A DNA stretch of 46,615 nucleotides from Flavobacteriaceae bacterium CG_4_10_14_3_um_filter_33_47 (GCA_002784145.1 PFKE01000067.1:1-46615), one strand, 5' to 3'; positions 32,980 through 42,236 are shown, counted from the first letter of the stretch. Numbers and translations: made by a program. The notes: a model not told the origin generated them from the letters alone.

Positions 32980-33957
32980 TTATTTTTTCCTATCAATCAC
33001 GTAATTAACCATTAATTCCAGTGAGTTTTTGAAGTCAGATTCAGGATACGTCTGAAGTATATTTAAGGCTTCATTTTGAAATTGTTTCATTTTTAAAACC
33101 GCATACTCTAAACCACCATTGGCTATAACAAAGGCAATCACTTCCTTAACACGATGGATGTCTTTATTATGGTTTTTGATAGAATTTATGAGCCAACTCT
33201 TGTCTTTGTTTGAAACCTGATTTAAAACATAGATTAAAGGCAAGGTCATTTTTTGTTCTTTAATATCTATCCCCGTTGGTTTTCCAATTTGAGTGTTTCC
33301 ATAATCAAATAAATCGTCTTTTATTTGAAACGCCATCCCAATAAGCTCCCCAAACTTTCGCATGGTTTCTACATGATGAGACTCTGGTTTTACAGATGCT
33401 GCACCCAAACTACAACAAGCAGCAATAAGGGTTGCTGTTTTTTGGCGAATTATTTCATAATAAACGTCTTCGGTAATATCCAGTTTACGAGCTTTTTCTA
33501 TTTGAAGCAACTCGCCTTCACTCATTTCTCTAACGGCAATGGAAATGATTTTAAGCAAATCGAAATCATTATTGTCGATAGACAACAATAAGCCTTTTGA
33601 TAGTAAATAATCTCCAATTAAAACCGCTATTTTATTTTTCCAAAGTGCGTTAATAGAGAAAAAACCTCTTCTGCGATTGCTATCATCAACCACATCATCA
33701 TGAACTAGGGTTGCCGTATGAATTAACTCAATAACCGAGGCGCCTCTGTAGGTTCGCTCGCTAATTTCTCCATTAGACACCATTTTTGCCACCAAAAACA
33801 CAAACATTGGTCGCATTTGCTTGCCTTTTCTATTAACGATGTAATGCGTAATTCTGTTAAGTAAGGCTACTTTACTGGACATAGAGAGTAGAAACTTTTG
33901 TTCAAAAAGTTCCATCTCATAGGCAATGGGTTGTTTTATTTGTTCTACAATCTTCAT
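32980..33957 (-). CDS. Polyprenyl diphosphate synthase (trans-isoprenyl synthase)
   Basis: The enzyme builds long isoprenoid diphosphates for menaquinone or other prenyl lipids. From the ATG at 33957 the protein has 325 residues. The first Asp-rich motif is VHDDVVDDSNRRRG at about 88-101 and the second is QIKDDLFDYGN. A start at 33969 would lie inside the -7 element at 33967-33974, which favours 33957. Product chain length cannot be read with certainty; the length and context fit a longer-chain (octaprenyl-type) synthase. Confidence 0.92.
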   Translation of the reverse strand: MKIVEQIKQPIAYEMELFEQKFLLSMSSKVALLNRITHYIVNRKGKQMRPMFVFLVAKMVSNGEISERTYRGASVIELIHTATLVHDDVVDDSNRRRGFFSINALWKNKIAVLIGDYLLSKGLLLSIDNNDFDLLKIISIAVREMSEGELLQIEKARKLDITEDVYYEIIRQKTATLIAACCSLGAASVKPESHHVETMRKFGELIGMAFQIKDDLFDYGNTQIGKPTGIDIKEQKMTLPLIYVLNQVSNKDKSWLINSIKNHNKDIHRVKEVIAFVIANGGLEYAVLKMKQFQNEALNILQTYPESDFKNSLELMVNYVIDRKK

Positions 33958-33966
33958 GTGAAGAAT

Positions 33967-33974
33967 CAAAGATA
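33967..33974 (-). promoter_or_regulatory. -7 element for the polyprenyl synthase gene
   Basis: The minus strand reads TATCTTTG, a perfect TAnnTTTG, 9 bases before the ATG at 33957. Confidence 0.5.
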
Positions 33975-34026
33975 GTATTTACATTGAAATTATTATCGAT
34001 AGTTGGTCAATCCTCTTATAAATATT

Positions 34027-35067
34027 TCAGGATTTATTAGCTAGTTGGCCACAGGCGGCATCAATATCTTTACCTCGGCTACGACGCACATTGACAACAA
34101 TTCTGTTTTTTTCCAATTGCTGGATATAATTCTGAATGGCTTCTTTAGAGGCCTGTTGAAATTCACTATCGTCTATTGGGTTGTATTCTATAATGTTTAC
34201 TTTACAGGGCACGTATTTACAAAACTTTACCAAAGCATCTATATCCTTTTGAGCATCATTAATCCCTTTCCAAACCACATATTCATAGCTTATTTTACGT
34301 TGGGTTTTAAGATGCCAATACTGCAGGGCCTCTTTTAAATCTTCAAGTGGAAACGTTTCATTAAAAGGCATGATAGCGGTACGAACCTCATCAATTGCCG
34401 AATGTAGCGAAACGGCTAAATTAAATTTAACCTCATCATCTGCCATTTTTTTAATCATTTTTGGCACACCAGAGGTTGAAACGGTAATTCGTTTTGAAGA
34501 CATACCTAAGCCTTCTGAAGAGGTGATTTTATCAATCGCTTTTATAACATTATTATAATTCATGAGCGGTTCGCCCATACCCATAAATACAATGTTACTT
34601 AATGGTCTCTTAAAATATAACTTACTTTCTTTATCAATGGCTACCACCTGATCATAAATCTCATCTGGGTTTAAGTTTCGCATGCGTTTTAAGCGAGCTG
34701 TTGCACAAAATCTACAATCTAAGCTACAACCAACCTGACTAGAAACACACGCTGTGGTTCTGCTTGCTGTAGGAATTAAAACAGATTCTACAATTAACCC
34801 ATCATGTAATTTAATGGCATTTTTTATGGTACCATCACTACTGCGTTGCATGGTATTGACTTCAATATTATTGATAACAAAATGCGTTTCCAAAAGCTGT
34901 CTGGTTTCTTTTGATACATTGGTCATATCCTCGAAAGCATAGGCAGATTTTTGCCATAACCATTCATAAACCTGATTACCACGAAAGGCTTTGTCTCCTT
35001 GTTTTTCAAAGAAATCTCTTAATTGATCCTTGGTTAATGCCCGAATGTCTTTTTTTGTGGTGGCCAT
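34027..35067 (-). CDS. rlmN: Dual-specificity RNA methyltransferase RlmN
   Basis: RlmN is a radical-SAM enzyme that methylates C2 of A2503 in 23S rRNA and A37 of some tRNAs. This 346-residue protein has the cluster motif CSLDCRFC at about residues 112-119, the SAM-binding segment FMGMGEPLMNYNN and the C-terminal RRSRGKDIDAACGQL with the catalytic Cys that forms the protein-RNA intermediate. A perfect -7 element sits 8 bases ahead. Confidence 0.97.
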   Translation of the reverse strand: MATTKKDIRALTKDQLRDFFEKQGDKAFRGNQVYEWLWQKSAYAFEDMTNVSKETRQLLETHFVINNIEVNTMQRSSDGTIKNAIKLHDGLIVESVLIPTASRTTACVSSQVGCSLDCRFCATARLKRMRNLNPDEIYDQVVAIDKESKLYFKRPLSNIVFMGMGEPLMNYNNVIKAIDKITSSEGLGMSSKRITVSTSGVPKMIKKMADDEVKFNLAVSLHSAIDEVRTAIMPFNETFPLEDLKEALQYWHLKTQRKISYEYVVWKGINDAQKDIDALVKFCKYVPCKVNIIEYNPIDDSEFQQASKEAIQNYIQQLEKNRIVVNVRRSRGKDIDAACGQLANKS

Positions 35068-35074
35068 AAGTTTT

Positions 35075-35083
35075 GCAAAAATA
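35075..35083 (-). promoter_or_regulatory. -7 element for rlmN
   Basis: The minus strand reads TATTTTTGC, a perfect match to TAnnTTTG, ending 7 bases before the ATG at 35067. Confidence 0.5.
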
Positions 35084-35126
35084 GTGAAAGGATATCCGAA
35101 TTACGATTTTTGATTTAGAAGTTTTT

Positions 35127-35144
35127 TTTGTTTGTACAAACAAA
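35127..35144. repeat. 18-bp perfect palindrome upstream of rlmN
   Basis: TTTGTTTGTACAAACAAA is fully self-complementary and lies between the end of the PBP1A gene and rlmN. It could be an operator half-site pair or a hairpin with a GTAC loop ending PBP1A transcription. Confidence 0.45.
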
Positions 35145-35247
35145 CTTTTCTCACGAATTTAATTCATTCATAGAAAACTAAAAAGACTTCGGTTTTACCG
35201 TAATTTGTTAAATTGATGAAGACATCATTTTGAAAAAAATCTTTACT

Positions 35248-37581
35248 TTAAAAGTCTAAATCATCAGGAACGTCGTCTTTAACTTTCGTTCCATCAGGGT
35301 TTTCTGCAGAAGTATTTGTGCAATCTACGTTTATAGAAAGATCAAGAGGCACATCAAAATCTCCTTTTGAAATGTTTAATTCGCTATCAGCATAACAACT
35401 TCTCATATAAATAGCCCAAATTGGCAATGCCATAGCAGCTCCTTGTCCATAGGTAATGGTTCTAAAATGTGCGGCTCTATCTTCTGCGCCAACCCAAACG
35501 CCTGTTACCAAATTAGGCACCATGCCCACAAACCAGCCATCACTTTGGTTTTGGGTAGTTCCTGTTTTTCCAGCAATGGGGTTTGTAAACTGATAAGGAT
35601 AACCTGTAATGACTTCTCTATAATCGGCTCTATAAGCTTCTGCTCCCGATGTTCGCAACCTTGCCCCAGAACCAGATTGGGTAACACCTTCCATAAGTTT
35701 AACGGTAACATAAGCGGTTTCTTCACTTAATACATCGTTTGTTTCTGGAGTAAATTGGTATAATACCATGTCATTTTTATCTACTATGGTAGTTACCATA
35801 ACTGGTTTTGTGTAGACACCTTTATTTGCAAAAGTGGCGTAAGCTCCAACCATCTCATAAACACTTAAATCTGCTGTTCCTAAGGCAATGGATGGCACTG
35901 GTAACACTTCAGATTCTACACCAAGTTTTTTAACTAACTCCACAACAGGCTCTGGACCAACTTTATCCATAACTCTGGCAGTTATGGTGTTGACAGAGTT
36001 TGCTAAGGCGTCTTTTAAAGTCATTGATCCACCATAATCGCCATCTGAATTTTTTGGAGACCATGAGTCTGGATTTCCATACTTATTCGCTTCAATGGTT
36101 ATTTGCGATCTTGGAAGCACATCACAGGGCGATAAATGTAATTGATCAATGGCTGCGGCATACACAAATGGTTTAAATGTTGACCCTACTTGTCTTTTTC
36201 CTGCTTTAACATGATCATATTGGAAATGTCTGTAATTCATGCCTCCAACCCAAGCCTTTACATGACCTGTTTGCGGATCTAAAGACATCATTCCTGGATG
36301 TAAAAAAGACTTATAATATCGCATGGAATCCATTGGTTTCATAATGGTATCAATGTCTCCTTTCCAAGAAAAAATACTCATTTGAGTTGGTTTATTGAAA
36401 GATGCTTTTATTTCAGCCTCTGATTTTCCTAAATCATATTTCATTTTTCGCCAACGTTCAGACTGTTTCATGGAACGGTTCAGCAAGGCCTCAATTTCAT
36501 CTTGGTCCAGTTCTAAAAAGGGTGCTGTAGGGTTTCTACTAGGTTTATTTTGATTATCGAACTCGGTTTGTAGCCTTGGCATGTGTTGTTGCACAGCCTC
36601 TTCAGCATATTGTTGCATTCTAGAATCAATGGTAGTATATACTTTTAGTCCATCGCTATTTAAATTATATTTAGTGCCATCTGGTTTTGGATTATTTAAA
36701 ATCCAATCTTTCATAAAGGCTCTTAAATATTCGCGAAAGTAAGTTGCCATACCTTCTCTGTGTGATTCAGGTGAATAATTTAAATCTAGTTCTGTTTTTT
36801 GAAGTGAATCTTTTAACTTTTCTGAGATATAATCATACTTCTCCATTTGAGCCAACACCACATTTCTTCGGTTTTTAACTCCTACGGGATTTTTATTAGG
36901 CCTGGGATTATAAAGCGATGAGTTTTTAAACATGCCAACCAACATGGCTGATTCTTTTACGTTTAAATCTTTAGGCTCTTTTCCAAAATAAATTCTGGAA
37001 GCACTTCGAATACCATCGGCATTGTTCCCAAAATCATAGATGTTAAAATATTGAGCAATAATTTCTTCTTTTGTGTATTGTCGTTCTAATCGAATAGCAA
37101 TAATCCATTCTTTTAATTTTTGGGTTAATCTTCCTATGGTGTTTTTAGAACCTTCACCATGAAATAATTGTTTTGCTAATTGTTGCGTTATAGTACTTGC
37201 TCCACCGCCTTTTCCTAATTTAATAAAGGCTCGTAAAGTACCTCTGGCATCAATACCCGAATGGTTGTAATATCTAGCATCTTCTGTTGCAATTAAAGCA
37301 TCTACCAATTGTTTGGGCAATTCGTCATACCCAACAGGCGTTCGGTTATCATTTAAATAAAATTTTCCAAGCGTTACACCATCTGAAGAAATAATTTCTG
37401 TAGCTAAATTCGTGTTTGGGTTTTCTAGTTGTGTGTGATCTGGTAATTCACCAAAAACACCCCAAGATGCCAAGGAAAATAATAATACTACAAAAAGAAT
37501 GCTTGCTGCGAATACTATCCAAAACCAGCGTACATAGGTATCAAACCCTGTATTGCTCTTTGTTTGCTTTGTTTTTGCCAT
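35248..37581 (-). CDS. Penicillin-binding protein 1A-type (bifunctional transglycosylase/transpeptidase)
   Basis: This 777-residue class A PBP polymerises and cross-links peptidoglycan. A membrane anchor lies at about residues 17-40. The glycosyltransferase domain has ALIATEDARYYNHSGIDARG with catalytic Glu, and later GGGASTITQQLAKQLFH. The penicillin-binding domain has active-site Ser in VGSTFKPFVY, SVNTITA (SXN) and GKTGTTQNQSDGWF (KTG). It starts 5 bases downstream of gldH on the same strand. Confidence 0.96.
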   Translation of the reverse strand: MAKTKQTKSNTGFDTYVRWFWIVFAASILFVVLLFSLASWGVFGELPDHTQLENPNTNLATEIISSDGVTLGKFYLNDNRTPVGYDELPKQLVDALIATEDARYYNHSGIDARGTLRAFIKLGKGGGASTITQQLAKQLFHGEGSKNTIGRLTQKLKEWIIAIRLERQYTKEEIIAQYFNIYDFGNNADGIRSASRIYFGKEPKDLNVKESAMLVGMFKNSSLYNPRPNKNPVGVKNRRNVVLAQMEKYDYISEKLKDSLQKTELDLNYSPESHREGMATYFREYLRAFMKDWILNNPKPDGTKYNLNSDGLKVYTTIDSRMQQYAEEAVQQHMPRLQTEFDNQNKPSRNPTAPFLELDQDEIEALLNRSMKQSERWRKMKYDLGKSEAEIKASFNKPTQMSIFSWKGDIDTIMKPMDSMRYYKSFLHPGMMSLDPQTGHVKAWVGGMNYRHFQYDHVKAGKRQVGSTFKPFVYAAAIDQLHLSPCDVLPRSQITIEANKYGNPDSWSPKNSDGDYGGSMTLKDALANSVNTITARVMDKVGPEPVVELVKKLGVESEVLPVPSIALGTADLSVYEMVGAYATFANKGVYTKPVMVTTIVDKNDMVLYQFTPETNDVLSEETAYVTVKLMEGVTQSGSGARLRTSGAEAYRADYREVITGYPYQFTNPIAGKTGTTQNQSDGWFVGMVPNLVTGVWVGAEDRAAHFRTITYGQGAAMALPIWAIYMRSCYADSELNISKGDFDVPLDLSINVDCTNTSAENPDGTKVKDDVPDDLDF

Positions 37582-37586
37582 TACTT

Positions 37587-38078
37587 TTAATTACTTGTTG
37601 GATGCTCTATTCTAAAACCTATATCTGTAATCCCTTCTAATGCTTCAACGCCATTTACTTTGCCGTTTTCTCTCATAGCGTGTTGGATGTTGACCGTGTA
37701 ATCTCCGGACTCATTAAAAATAACATTTTCTTTATACCAAAGTTTATTTTCTTTAACATCCATAATGCCTGAACCTAAAAACTTGCCACTTGGATCTGCC
37801 ATTCTGTATTCTAAAGTGTCTTTGATTGTTTTTCCGTGTGGAAATACCATTTCAACAATTAAAAAAATATTGCTATACTTATATTGGCTTGTGTTTCTTA
37901 AATTCACAAACAAATTATAAGGTTTTATAGAATCTGGTGGATGTATTGAAAACGACATTATGGAATCTTTATTCCATACGTTAGGTACTGTTTTGTATTC
38001 ATCAAAAACTCTTTTTGAATCGCAAGAAACTACAAGAACCATTAAAGCTAAAATTAATACGGTTAAACTATTTCGCAT
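37587..38078 (-). CDS. gldH: Gliding-motility lipoprotein GldH
   Basis: GldH is an envelope lipoprotein needed for flavobacterial gliding and type IX secretion. From the ATG at 38078 it has 163 residues with signal peptide and lipobox LVVSC (about residue 18). The mature part contains CDSKRVFDEYKTVPNVWNKD and NLRNTSQYKYSNIFL. An alternative ATG at 38090 adds four residues. It overlaps the ricT gene by 11-23 bases and is followed closely by PBP1A. Other gld genes are not in this window. Confidence 0.92.
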   Translation of the reverse strand: MRNSLTVLILALMVLVVSCDSKRVFDEYKTVPNVWNKDSIMSFSIHPPDSIKPYNLFVNLRNTSQYKYSNIFLIVEMVFPHGKTIKDTLEYRMADPSGKFLGSGIMDVKENKLWYKENVIFNESGDYTVNIQHAMRENGKVNGVEALEGITDIGFRIEHPTSN

Positions 38079-39240
38079 TATTTTTTGCATTTTGTGGTTT
38101 TTTCTTGTTTTTATTGTTTCTTCTATTTTTACGTTTATTATTGGGTTTTGGACTATCAAAGCGCGTTAAACTATCTTGACCTACAACGTTTTCAAATTCA
38201 GTTTTAGTATCATTGAGTAGTTCGGAAGCATATTCCTCAAGACTAACTGCTTTTTTATTTTTCTTGTTTAGGCCTATTATTTCATTGGCGTGTTCTGTAG
38301 TAATCTTGTGCCAATTCATCCATTCACCTTCATAGGCATACCACATATGGCCTTTAAAAATATCGGTTTTTTGGCAAACGGCTGTTCCCTTTTCGGTTTG
38401 AAGCTTTATGTCTGTTTTTGGAAAATCTTTTAAAGCATCCAAATACGTATCCAACTCATAGTTTAAACAACATTTTAACTTTCCACATTGGCCTGCTAAT
38501 TTTTGAGGATTTAGTGATAATTGCTGATAACGTGCTGCCGATGTACTTACAGATCTGAAATCTGTTAGCCAGGTTGAACAACAAAGTTCTCTGCCGCAAG
38601 ATCCAATACCGCCAAGTCTTGATGCTTCTTGACGAAACCCTACTTGTTTCATTTCAACACGGATTTTAAACTCTCTTGCAAAAACTTTGATGAGTTCTCT
38701 AAAATCAACTCGGTCTTCAGCTGTATAATAAAACGTTGCTTTACTGGCATCTCCTTGAAATTCAATATCAGAAATTTTCATTTCCAACTTTAAGTCTATG
38801 GCATACTGTCGCGCCTTAACCTTCATAGGTTCTTCCCTATCCCGTGCAGCAGACCAAATATCAATATCTTTTTGACTGGCTTTTCTGTAAATTTTTAAAA
38901 TTTCTTCACCTTCTTGGTCTATGTTTTTTCGTTTCATTTGAACACGAACCAACTCGCCCGTTAAGGTAACCATGCCAATATCATGCCCAGAAGTTGCTTG
39001 AGTAGCCACAACATCTCCAATGCTTAAGGTTAAATTTTCTGTATTTTTATAGTAGTGTTTTCTTCCGTTTTTAAAACGAACTTCCACCCAATTAAAAGGT
39101 TTTTCTCCATTAGGAAGCGACATATTTGCCAACCAATCAAAAACCGTAAGTTTGTTACAACTATCGGTGCCGCAAGTACCATTGTTTTTGCAACCCTTTG
39201 GTTGACCGCCATTTTCAGTTGTACAACTGTTACAAGCCAT
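38068..39240 (-). CDS. PSP1-domain protein, RicT/YaaT type
   Basis: This 390-residue cytoplasmic protein has a Cys-rich N-terminus with five cysteines in the first 27 residues, a PSP1 core (SDIEFQGDASKATFYYTAEDRVDFREL), then the cysteine motifs GSCGRELCC and GQCGKLKCC. A Lys/Asn-rich basic tail follows (about 360-390). B. subtilis RicT works with RicA and RicF around 4Fe-4S clusters in RNA turnover; no ricA or ricF homologue is nearby. The basic tail suggests RNA contact. It overlaps gldH. Confidence 0.9.
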   Translation of the reverse strand: MACNSCTTENGGQPKGCKNNGTCGTDSCNKLTVFDWLANMSLPNGEKPFNWVEVRFKNGRKHYYKNTENLTLSIGDVVATQATSGHDIGMVTLTGELVRVQMKRKNIDQEGEEILKIYRKASQKDIDIWSAARDREEPMKVKARQYAIDLKLEMKISDIEFQGDASKATFYYTAEDRVDFRELIKVFAREFKIRVEMKQVGFRQEASRLGGIGSCGRELCCSTWLTDFRSVSTSAARYQQLSLNPQKLAGQCGKLKCCLNYELDTYLDALKDFPKTDIKLQTEKGTAVCQKTDIFKGHMWYAYEGEWMNWHKITTEHANEIIGLNKKNKKAVSLEEYASELLNDTKTEFENVVGQDSLTRFDSPKPNNKRKNRRNNKNKKKPQNAKNNAK

Positions 39241-39360
39241 AAGTTTTATATGTTGAATTCGTTAATATAAATATTACGAATGAAGGTTTATAATTATTTT
39301 AAAAGGTAAAGATAAGATTATTATGTGTACTTTAAAATAGAAGTATTATTATCGTGAATT

Positions 39361-39591
39361 CTAAATCATTTTTACACTTATAATCTTAACCGGACAAGCT
39401 TTTGAGGCGTTTTCACATGCTTCTAAAATAGAATTTTCATTTGATTTTAATGTGAAAAATCCTTTTTTATCTTGAGCATGAAGCAACACCGATTTTCCAT
39501 CTTTTTTTGACATTTGAAATTGTTTTGGTGCCAATTCCACACAATAGTTACATCCAATACATTTGTTGCGTTGCAACGTTATAACCACCAT
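39361..39591 (-). CDS. Small 4Fe-4S ferredoxin
   Basis: This 76-residue ferredoxin has Cys11-X2-Cys14-X2-Cys17 near the N-terminus and Cys66-Pro near the C-terminus, giving one 4Fe-4S cluster; Cys59 is extra. Its GTG-free ATG at 39591 shares a base with the stop of the trhP gene (TAATG), which implies translational coupling. This suggests it delivers electrons to, or helps the cluster of, the TrhP protein. Upstream TrhO completes the set. Confidence 0.9.
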   Translation of the reverse strand: MVVITLQRNKCIGCNYCVELAPKQFQMSKKDGKSVLLHAQDKKGFFTLKSNENSILEACENASKACPVKIISVKMI

Positions 39592-40838
39592 TAAACTTCT
39601 ACTTTATTTTCTACAATTTTATACAACTTGTCTGAAGGTCTTATTCTAAAACCCAAGGGTATGGTAACCAAATCTCCTTTAGAGCCTTTATCTAATTTCT
39701 TATCGTTTACCATCATATCGTTTACTTCAAGTTCTTTTGCTCCGGTTGTTGGTCCTGTAATTAAAATAGTGTCACCAACAGAAATATCGTAGGCTTCAAT
39801 TTTAAATTCACCTATTTGTGGTTTTGGAAAAAAGTGTGTGCCTTTGCCAATGTAAACTTTCTTTTGGGTAGCATGAGATCCAGAGCCAATACTCCATTCT
39901 CCAAGCTTTTGGCCTAGGTAATAGCCATTCCAAAAACCACGATTATAGACTTTTTCAAGCTCTTGCATCCAAGCAATTGTTTTTTCCTTTTGATAGGTTC
40001 CTGTTTCAAGACTGTCAATGGCTTCTCGATAGCATGAAATAACTTTTGCCACATATTCTGGCGCTCTTCCTCGACCTTCAATTTTTAAAACTTTAATGCC
40101 TGCATCAGCAACTTGGTCTAAAATATCAATGGTACATAAATCTTTTGGAGACATAATATACTCATTGTCAATCTCCATTTCAAAACCGGTTTCTTGTTCA
40201 ATCACGGTATATTTCTTTCGGCAATTTTGCTTACATGCGCCTCTATTTGCTGAAGAATTGTATGAATGCAAGCTCATATAACATTTACCGGAAACCGCCA
40301 TACACAAAGCACCATGACCAAAAATCTCGATCTCTACAAGTTTTCCTGAAGGTCCTTTTATTTGTTCTTTTTCTATTTGTTCGGTTATCTTTTTTACTTG
40401 TCTTAAACTGAGTTCTCTACTCAATACCATGGTGTCTGCAAACAAAGCATAAAATTTAACCGTTTCTATATTGGTGATATTGATTTGAGTAGAAATATGC
40501 ACTTCCATTCCCACTTCTCTAGCTGCCATAATAACAGCTTGGTCCATGGCAATAACCGCTGTAATTCCTGATTCTTTAGCTTTATTGATTAGAGTTTTTA
40601 CAATGGATAAGTCGTGATCATAAATAATGGTGTTTAAAGTTAAGTAGGTTCTTACACCTTTTTCTTGACATCGTTTTGAAATTTCTGGTAAATCATCTAA
40701 GGAGAAATTTATAGAAGCTCTTGCTCGCATATTTAACTGTTCAACACCAAAATACACCGAATTGGCTCCATTATCTAAGGCGGCTTGTAACGATTCAAAA
40801 TTTCCGGCAGGAGCCATTAATTCAATATTCTGCATCAT
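39591..40838 (-). CDS. trhP: U32-family tRNA hydroxylation protein TrhP (YegQ-like)
   Basis: TrhP is needed for oxygen-independent 5-hydroxylation of uridine 34 in tRNA, using prephenate in E. coli. This 415-residue peptidase-U32-like protein has the starting segment IELMAPAGNFESLQAAL, a STQINITN middle, and four conserved cysteines: Cys179 and Cys186 in HGALCMAVSGKCYMS, Cys202 and Cys206 in RGACKQNCRK, which are the likely cluster ligands. RlhA (23S rRNA hydroxylation) is a close paralogue, but the length and context fit TrhP. It starts 3 bases after trhO and overlaps the ferredoxin gene. Confidence 0.88.
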   Translation of the reverse strand: MMQNIELMAPAGNFESLQAALDNGANSVYFGVEQLNMRARASINFSLDDLPEISKRCQEKGVRTYLTLNTIIYDHDLSIVKTLINKAKESGITAVIAMDQAVIMAAREVGMEVHISTQINITNIETVKFYALFADTMVLSRELSLRQVKKITEQIEKEQIKGPSGKLVEIEIFGHGALCMAVSGKCYMSLHSYNSSANRGACKQNCRKKYTVIEQETGFEMEIDNEYIMSPKDLCTIDILDQVADAGIKVLKIEGRGRAPEYVAKVISCYREAIDSLETGTYQKEKTIAWMQELEKVYNRGFWNGYYLGQKLGEWSIGSGSHATQKKVYIGKGTHFFPKPQIGEFKIEAYDISVGDTILITGPTTGAKELEVNDMMVNDKKLDKGSKGDLVTIPLGFRIRPSDKLYKIVENKVEV

Positions 40839-40841
40839 CTT

Positions 40842-41918
40842 CTATGCTTCTTTGTTAAGATTAAGTGTCTCAAAAATATTTCTCAAATCTTTTTTATAAG
40901 GCAAGTGGTCTGCACGTCCTTTTTTAAAAATATCGTTGCTATTGCCTTGTCCTTTTCTTAAGGCTTTTTGTTCTTCAAAAGGCAATGCATGAATTTCTTT
41001 GCAGGTTGTTGAGCAACAATGATCCATTTCTTGTTTACAGGCATCGCACTGAATAAATAATAAATGGCACGCATCGTTAGCGCAATTGGTATGCACATCG
41101 AAAGGTGCTCCGCATTGATGACAATTAGCAACTACATCTTGACTTATTCGTTCGGCTCTTCGGTCATCAAACACAAAGTTTTGACCTAAAAACTTATTTT
41201 CTAAATTTTTTTCTTTCACTTGTCTTGTGTATTCAATAATGCCACCTTCAAGTTGATAGACGTTTTTAAACCCTTTATGTTTAAAATACGCACTAGCTTT
41301 TTCGCAACGAATACCACCGGTACAATACATAACCAAGTTTTTATCTTCTTTGTGGTCTTTTAAATCGTGTTCTATAATATCTAAAGAATCTCTAAAGGTA
41401 TCCACATCTGGCGTGATGGCATTTTTAAAATGACCAATTTCGCTTTCATAATGGTTACGCATGTCAACCAAAACGGTATTCTTATCTTCAATAAGCGCAT
41501 TAAATTGTTCTGCTGCTAAATGAATGCCTTTATTGGTTACATCAAACGTATCATCATTTAAACCATCGGCTACTATTTTATCTCGAACTTTGACTTTCAA
41601 TTTTAAAAACGATTTATTGTCTTGTTCAACAGCAATATTCAATCGAATTCCTTTTAAAAAGTGAATACTATCCAAGTGTTCTTTAAATTCATTAAATCGG
41701 TCTGCTGGAAGTGATAATTGCGCATTAACGCCTTCATTGGCTACATAAATCCTACCCAAAACGTCTAGACTGTTCCAAGTAATAAATAAATGATCCCTAA
41801 AAATTTGAGGGTTTTCTAGGTTGGCATATTGATAAAAAGAAAGTGTTAATCGATTCTTTCCTGCTTGGTCGATTAACGCTGCTCTTTCTTTGGCACTTAA
41901 TGTATTGTACAGTTGCAT
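40842..41918 (-). CDS. trhO: Oxygen-dependent tRNA uridine-34 hydroxylase TrhO (rhodanese family)
   Basis: TrhO (YceA) makes 5-hydroxyuridine at tRNA position 34 using oxygen. This 358-residue protein has an N-terminal acylphosphatase-like domain, a rhodanese domain with active site YCTGGIRCEKAS (Cys199, Cys205), and a Cys-rich C-terminal zinc-like region (CHQCGAPF, CDACKQEMDHCC). It heads a unit with trhP 3 bases downstream and the ferredoxin. A strong -7 element lies 38 bases upstream. Confidence 0.95.
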   Translation of the reverse strand: MQLYNTLSAKERAALIDQAGKNRLTLSFYQYANLENPQIFRDHLFITWNSLDVLGRIYVANEGVNAQLSLPADRFNEFKEHLDSIHFLKGIRLNIAVEQDNKSFLKLKVKVRDKIVADGLNDDTFDVTNKGIHLAAEQFNALIEDKNTVLVDMRNHYESEIGHFKNAITPDVDTFRDSLDIIEHDLKDHKEDKNLVMYCTGGIRCEKASAYFKHKGFKNVYQLEGGIIEYTRQVKEKNLENKFLGQNFVFDDRRAERISQDVVANCHQCGAPFDVHTNCANDACHLLFIQCDACKQEMDHCCSTTCKEIHALPFEEQKALRKGQGNSNDIFKKGRADHLPYKKDLRNIFETLNLNKEA

Positions 41919-41955
41919 GCTATACTAATTTTTAAGATTAAAGAATATTTAAGCC

Positions 41956-41964
41956 GCAAAGGTA
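41956..41964 (-). promoter_or_regulatory. -7 element for trhO-trhP-ferredoxin
   Basis: The minus strand reads TACCTTTGC, a perfect match to TAnnTTTG, 38 bases before the trhO ATG. Confidence 0.6.
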
Positions 41965-41996
41965 CATTTTTTTAAAAAAGCATGAGATTATCCCAT

Positions 41997-42027
41997 AAAA
42001 AAAAGCACTTTATGGATTATAAAGTGC
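41997..42027 (-). terminator. Orphan minus-strand terminator in the recA-trhO gap
   Basis: On the minus strand GCACTTTAT, a 5-base loop and ATAAAGTGC are followed by eight T. No annotated minus-strand gene precedes it; trhO starts downstream with its own promoter. It lies in the 347-base gap 41919-42265, where otherwise only the two promoters are recognisable. Confidence 0.65.
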
Positions 42028-42205
42028 CTTTCCTCTTGTTTGAATTAGTCAACATGGGATTGCCAATTTATTTAAAACATCATTATACTATGAACCTGTT
42101 TTATAAAAAGAAGCGATCTAAAATTTTAATAGGTGGTTTTTCATAGCAAAAATTTCCCACTTTATTTAGTAGATGTAAAATGTGGAAAAAGGTTGCGTTA
42201 TAAAA

Positions 42206-42236
42206 TTGTATTGTGACAAAAGAAGTATTATTTTAG
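42206..42236 (+). promoter_or_regulatory. Promoter for recA
   Basis: TTG at 42206-42208, a 20-base spacer, then TATTTTAG at 42229-42236 (one mismatch to TAnnTTTG). Leader about 25 bases. No LexA-type box was recognised. Confidence 0.55.
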
